This document shows, piece after piece, positions 61,843-64,000 of a DNA stretch of 64,000 bases. How positions within the stretch are numbered: the first letter of the stretch is position 1; each line of letters opens with the position of its first letter. The position numbers were made by a program, and so were the translations under genes. This DNA is from Euglena gracilis. Its lineage: Eukaryota; Euglenida; Euglenophyceae; Euglenales. The stretch spans positions 28,008,541 through 28,072,540 of the forward strand of contig CP154957.1 of the NCBI GenBank assembly GCA_039621445.1, given 5' to 3'. The notes under the pieces were generated by a model. That model was not told where the DNA came from and ran no database searches. It saw only the letters and a program-made list of their open reading frames with translations.

Positions 61843-62603
61843 CTGGGGGGTGGCATTTTTCCCCCCTGCAATTGGTGAACATACCCCTGTAGGGGGTGAT
61901 TTTCAGGCAGGGGGTCCCTGGAAATTTCATTTTTATTAATTGGGGCCACCACGTGGCTGAATCCCAGTAGGGGGTGACCATCAAAACTTTGGTCTGGGGA
62001 AACATTTTCAACCTGGGTAGAAATTGTTGAATTATTGACCAGGGGGGGGTTTGCATAAAGATCCCCCATGTTGTCCAGTGGACATTGTAATGCATTTACT
62101 GCTGTGGCCTCCCAGTGGGGCCACCTGGCCACAAATTGGGGCAGTTTTTTGTTGCCCGGGGAGGCAAATAAATCTGTTTTCAGATTTATGAAATCTTTGA
62201 ATTGCTGTCTGAGCCATTGAAAAAGTTGGGGGTCTAAGGAGTAATCTCCCCTGTCCATTTCCCATCTGCTTATGGGGTCTGCCAGGCATTCTTTTGAAGG
62301 TACCCAGTTCACTTGAAGGTTTACTTGTTTTTCCATGCACCATTTGAAAAATGGTCTTACCATTTTGTTGAAGGGGTCCTTTCTGCCCCCTCCTTCTGTT
62401 AAGTAATAGTAAATTACCTGGTTGTCCACTGACAAAGAAACAGTTTCTTCAGGTTTGCTCAAACTTTTTACAGTGCTGATTGCTGCACTCAGCTCCTTTA
62501 CATTTATGTGTAAAATGGAGTCTTTTCTCCAAAATTCCTGAACAAGTTCTCCTGTATTGATGTCCAACCCCCACCAGGCATGGGTGCTGCTGTCTGAGTG
62601 CAA
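61743..62603 (-). CDS. DIRS4 RNase H end and Dam-like domain
   Basis: HSDSSTHAWWGLDIN and HINVKELSAAISTVKSL and LSVDNQVIYYYLTE are RNase H. NLKTDLFASPGNKKLPQF..WPHWEATAVNALQ and LYANPPLV start the Dam-like domain, whose NPP(W) motif sits at about 62041-62052. The strand VLMVTPYWDSATWWPQL is in the alternative frame 61823-62095 because of an indel in a G-run there. DIRS elements carry this domain downstream of RNase H as standard. Confidence 0.88.
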   Translation of the reverse strand: MHSDSSTHAWWGLDINTGELVQEFWRKDSILHINVKELSAAISTVKSLSKPEETVSLSVDNQVIYYYLTEGGGRKDPFNKMVRPFFKWCMEKQVNLQVNWVPSKECLADPISRWEMDRGDYSLDPQLFQWLRQQFKDFINLKTDLFASPGNKKLPQFVARWPHWEATAVNALQCPLDNMGDLYANPPLVNNSTISTQVENVSPDQSFDGHPLLGFSHVVAPINKNEISRDPLPENHPLQGYVHQLQGGKMPPPRWPLLCMICSGKFWRENKLRLKPLKISWGETPV

Positions 62604-63966
62604 CTCTCTGGTTGCATTTTGGGGGAAAGGTCTGCCCCCCCCAGGTGTCCAGCAGAATTTTTATTTCCCTTAATTGGGCCTTGATTTCCTGGGAAATGGG
62701 GTGTTTTGAGTCCCAGGGGGCTGTGGAATTTGCCACCAAAAAATTTGCCAGGGTGTCTGTAAAAGCCCTTAAAAAGGGCAGGGCCTTTAGGTTGCATCTT
62801 ATTTGGCCCAAAATGGCAGCCAGCTGCCTTTTTGACATGTAATCTTTTTTCACAACTTTTCCTAGCTCCTTTTTTATGGTTTTGGCTTTCTGGGGGGGCA
62901 GCTGCAGCTTTCCTTCCTGGAAGTTTAGTTGAAAACCCAGATGGGTTACCACTTGGGTGGGCTGGAGGGTGGACGTTTTCACATTGATTTTGAACCCTGA
63001 ATTCAGCAAATCTTTGACGACTGTGTTCAGGTGACTTTGCAAAATGTTTTGGGTGGGGGCCACCAGTAAAATGTCGTCCAGGTAAATAAACACCTGGATG
63101 CCCCTTTTTCTCCACAGCTTTTCGAAAGTTTTCATGACTGACATGAAAATTTGGGGCATTACATTTAGCCCAAAGCAGCCTGTTTGAAATTCCCAGGTCT
63201 GCCCCCCCACCTGATGCCTTAAAAATGGCCTTAGGCCTGGACTTAATGGAATATGGAAATAGTCATCCTTCAGGTCTATTTTTGCTGCCCAGTGACCTTT
63301 TTCCAAAACTGGAACAATGTGCTGGATATGATCCAGCTTGAAAGGTTTTACCTGAAACTGCTGATTCAGTTCTCTGCAGTCGCTGATCATTCTCCACTTG
63401 GTTGTTCCCCCCTCTGGTTTTGAAATTAAAAACCATGGGATCAAATGTTGGGTTTCTGAATCCCAAACTCGTTTCACTGACCCAGTTTTTTCGTAATCCA
63501 GAAGAATTTTTTCTGCCTGGTTTAGGTCCAAGTTGGCTCTGGGTTTTGGGTGGGTGGACAATTTTGAGGGATTTACCCAGGGGGGTTGAATTACATTTTT
63601 GAGCAATTGACATGTTGCTGGGGGGGCATGTTTTGACCACCATTGGAGACTTTTTTGAAGTCTCTGGTACAGGGGGGTGTCTCCCCATTTTTCCTCCATG
63701 GAATTTATTTTCCCAACTAGATTATGTTCTGGGGGCTGGGTGGGGGGTGTTGGACATTTCACAGCCCCTAGAGCCCCTAGGGCTTGAGCCCTTGGAAAAA
63801 GAAAATGTTTCTGGGGGGATGTGCACGCACTCTCTCCCTCTCTGCTCACACTCTCTCTGGAGGATCTTGTTGTTGGTTTCCATACCATAGGGCTTACTGC
63901 CCCGGATTTGCCTATCTGGCCTTCTTGATGTTGATGGTGTTGGTAGCCATACCATAGGGGGGCCAC
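62449..63966 (-). CDS. DIRS4 reverse transcriptase ORF (5' part)
   Basis: A 505-aa open frame. RT blocks: WFLISKPEGGTTKWRMISD, AAKIDLKDDYFHIPL, FGLNVMPQIFMSVMKTF, IYLDDILLVAPT (YLDD near 63074-63085), LGFQLNFQEGKL, YMSKRQLAAILGQI. Upstream residues (NSMEEKWGDTPLYQRLQ) are conserved with DIRS1. The frame may extend beyond 63966. It leaves RNase H at a C-run near 62635, where DIRS4 has one more C than DIRS1. Confidence 0.92.
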   Translation of the reverse strand: MAPLWYGYQHHQHQEGQIGKSGAVSPMVWKPTTRSSRESVSREGESACTSPQKHFLFPRAQALGALGAVKCPTPPTQPPEHNLVGKINSMEEKWGDTPLYQRLQKSLQWWSKHAPPATCQLLKNVIQPPWVNPSKLSTHPKPRANLDLNQAEKILLDYEKTGSVKRVWDSETQHLIPWFLISKPEGGTTKWRMISDCRELNQQFQVKPFKLDHIQHIVPVLEKGHWAAKIDLKDDYFHIPLSPGLRPFLRHQVGGQTWEFQTGCFGLNVMPQIFMSVMKTFEKLWRKRGIQVFIYLDDILLVAPTQNILQSHLNTVVKDLLNSGFKINVKTSTLQPTQVVTHLGFQLNFQEGKLQLPPQKAKTIKKELGKVVKKDYMSKRQLAAILGQIRCNLKALPFLRAFTDTLANFLVANSTAPWDSKHPISQEIKAQLREIKILLDTWGGQTFPPKCNQRVALRQQHPCLVGVGHQYRRTCSGILEKRLHFTHKCKGAECSNQHCKKFEQT

Positions 63967-64000
63967 TGTGGGTCCCCCCCTTGTTGATTGAGCAGGAATA

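Larger units (their letters stand above)
60494..64000 (-). mobile_element. DIRS4, minus-strand DIRS element running out of the window
   Basis: Left (3') end TCGTACTCCC at 60494, ITR to about 60650, ICR 60793-60897, tyrosine recombinase, RNase H/Dam-like and RT follow upstream. Its 5' end is beyond 64000. This is the best preserved DIRS copy here: each domain is long and open, with one C-run indel between RT and RNase H and one before the recombinase end. Confidence 0.92.

Overview
The window is repeat DNA of a eukaryotic nuclear genome. I recognise no rRNA, tRNA, CRISPR array or intact host gene. Almost all of it is nested retrotransposons of two superfamilies: Ty3/gypsy-type chromoviruses (LTRs, gag, protease-RT-RNaseH-integrase-chromodomain) and DIRS-type elements (inverted termini, internal complementary region, RT-RNaseH-Dam-like ORF, tyrosine recombinase). 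The host lineage cannot be fixed from the sequence. Retrotransposon-borne cytosine methyltransferases are known from dinoflagellates and a charophyte alga, and DIRS elements occur in green algae, amoebae and many animals, so a TE-rich protist, alga or animal all remain possible.

Layout. 1-9988 is chromovirus copy A, whose left end lies outside the window. About 10031-12527 plus 17293-17412 is one long LTR that serves both as the 3' LTR of A and the 5' LTR of copy B, so A and B form a tandem array. That LTR is split by DIRS1 (12528-17292, minus strand). Copy B runs from 17413 to 27000 and resumes at 44653-45316; its 3' LTR ends at 48261. B's integrase is interrupted by element C (27001-44652), a 17.65-kb chromovirus with identical 432-bp LTRs and a 4-bp target duplication. 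The array itself sits in another DIRS copy (DIRS3, 48262-49982), which abuts a DIRS 5' fragment (49983-50777). DIRS2 (50957-55232, plus strand, decayed) carries a 347-bp MITE. From 55233 to 60493 come fragments of a second DIRS family, two unrecognised ORFs, a minus-strand relic of a C-like pol, a G-rich tract and a PHD-like fragment between inverted repeats. DIRS4 (60494 to the window end, minus strand) closes the window.

How the genes work together. Copies A and B share an unusual pol: a Dam-like (adenine-N6 type) domain with an NPPY motif, then a complete-looking C5-cytosine methyltransferase domain, then protease, RT, RNase H, integrase and chromodomain. In B this N-terminal stretch is one uninterrupted 2.57-kb reading frame. 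Element C lacks the C5 enzyme and carries a degenerate Dam-like domain between protease and RT. C has a huge gag (1587 aa) separated from pol by one in-frame UAG followed by a stem-loop, and 6.2 kb downstream of pol encoding two large proteins (ORF3, ORF4) I cannot assign to any family. The whole of C, LTRs included, is studded with short perfect hairpins closed by UNCG- or GNRA-type tetraloops.

The order of events can be read from the nesting: DIRS3 predates the array; the array predates DIRS1, C and the probable solo LTR in B's 3' LTR; C is the youngest, since its LTRs are identical.
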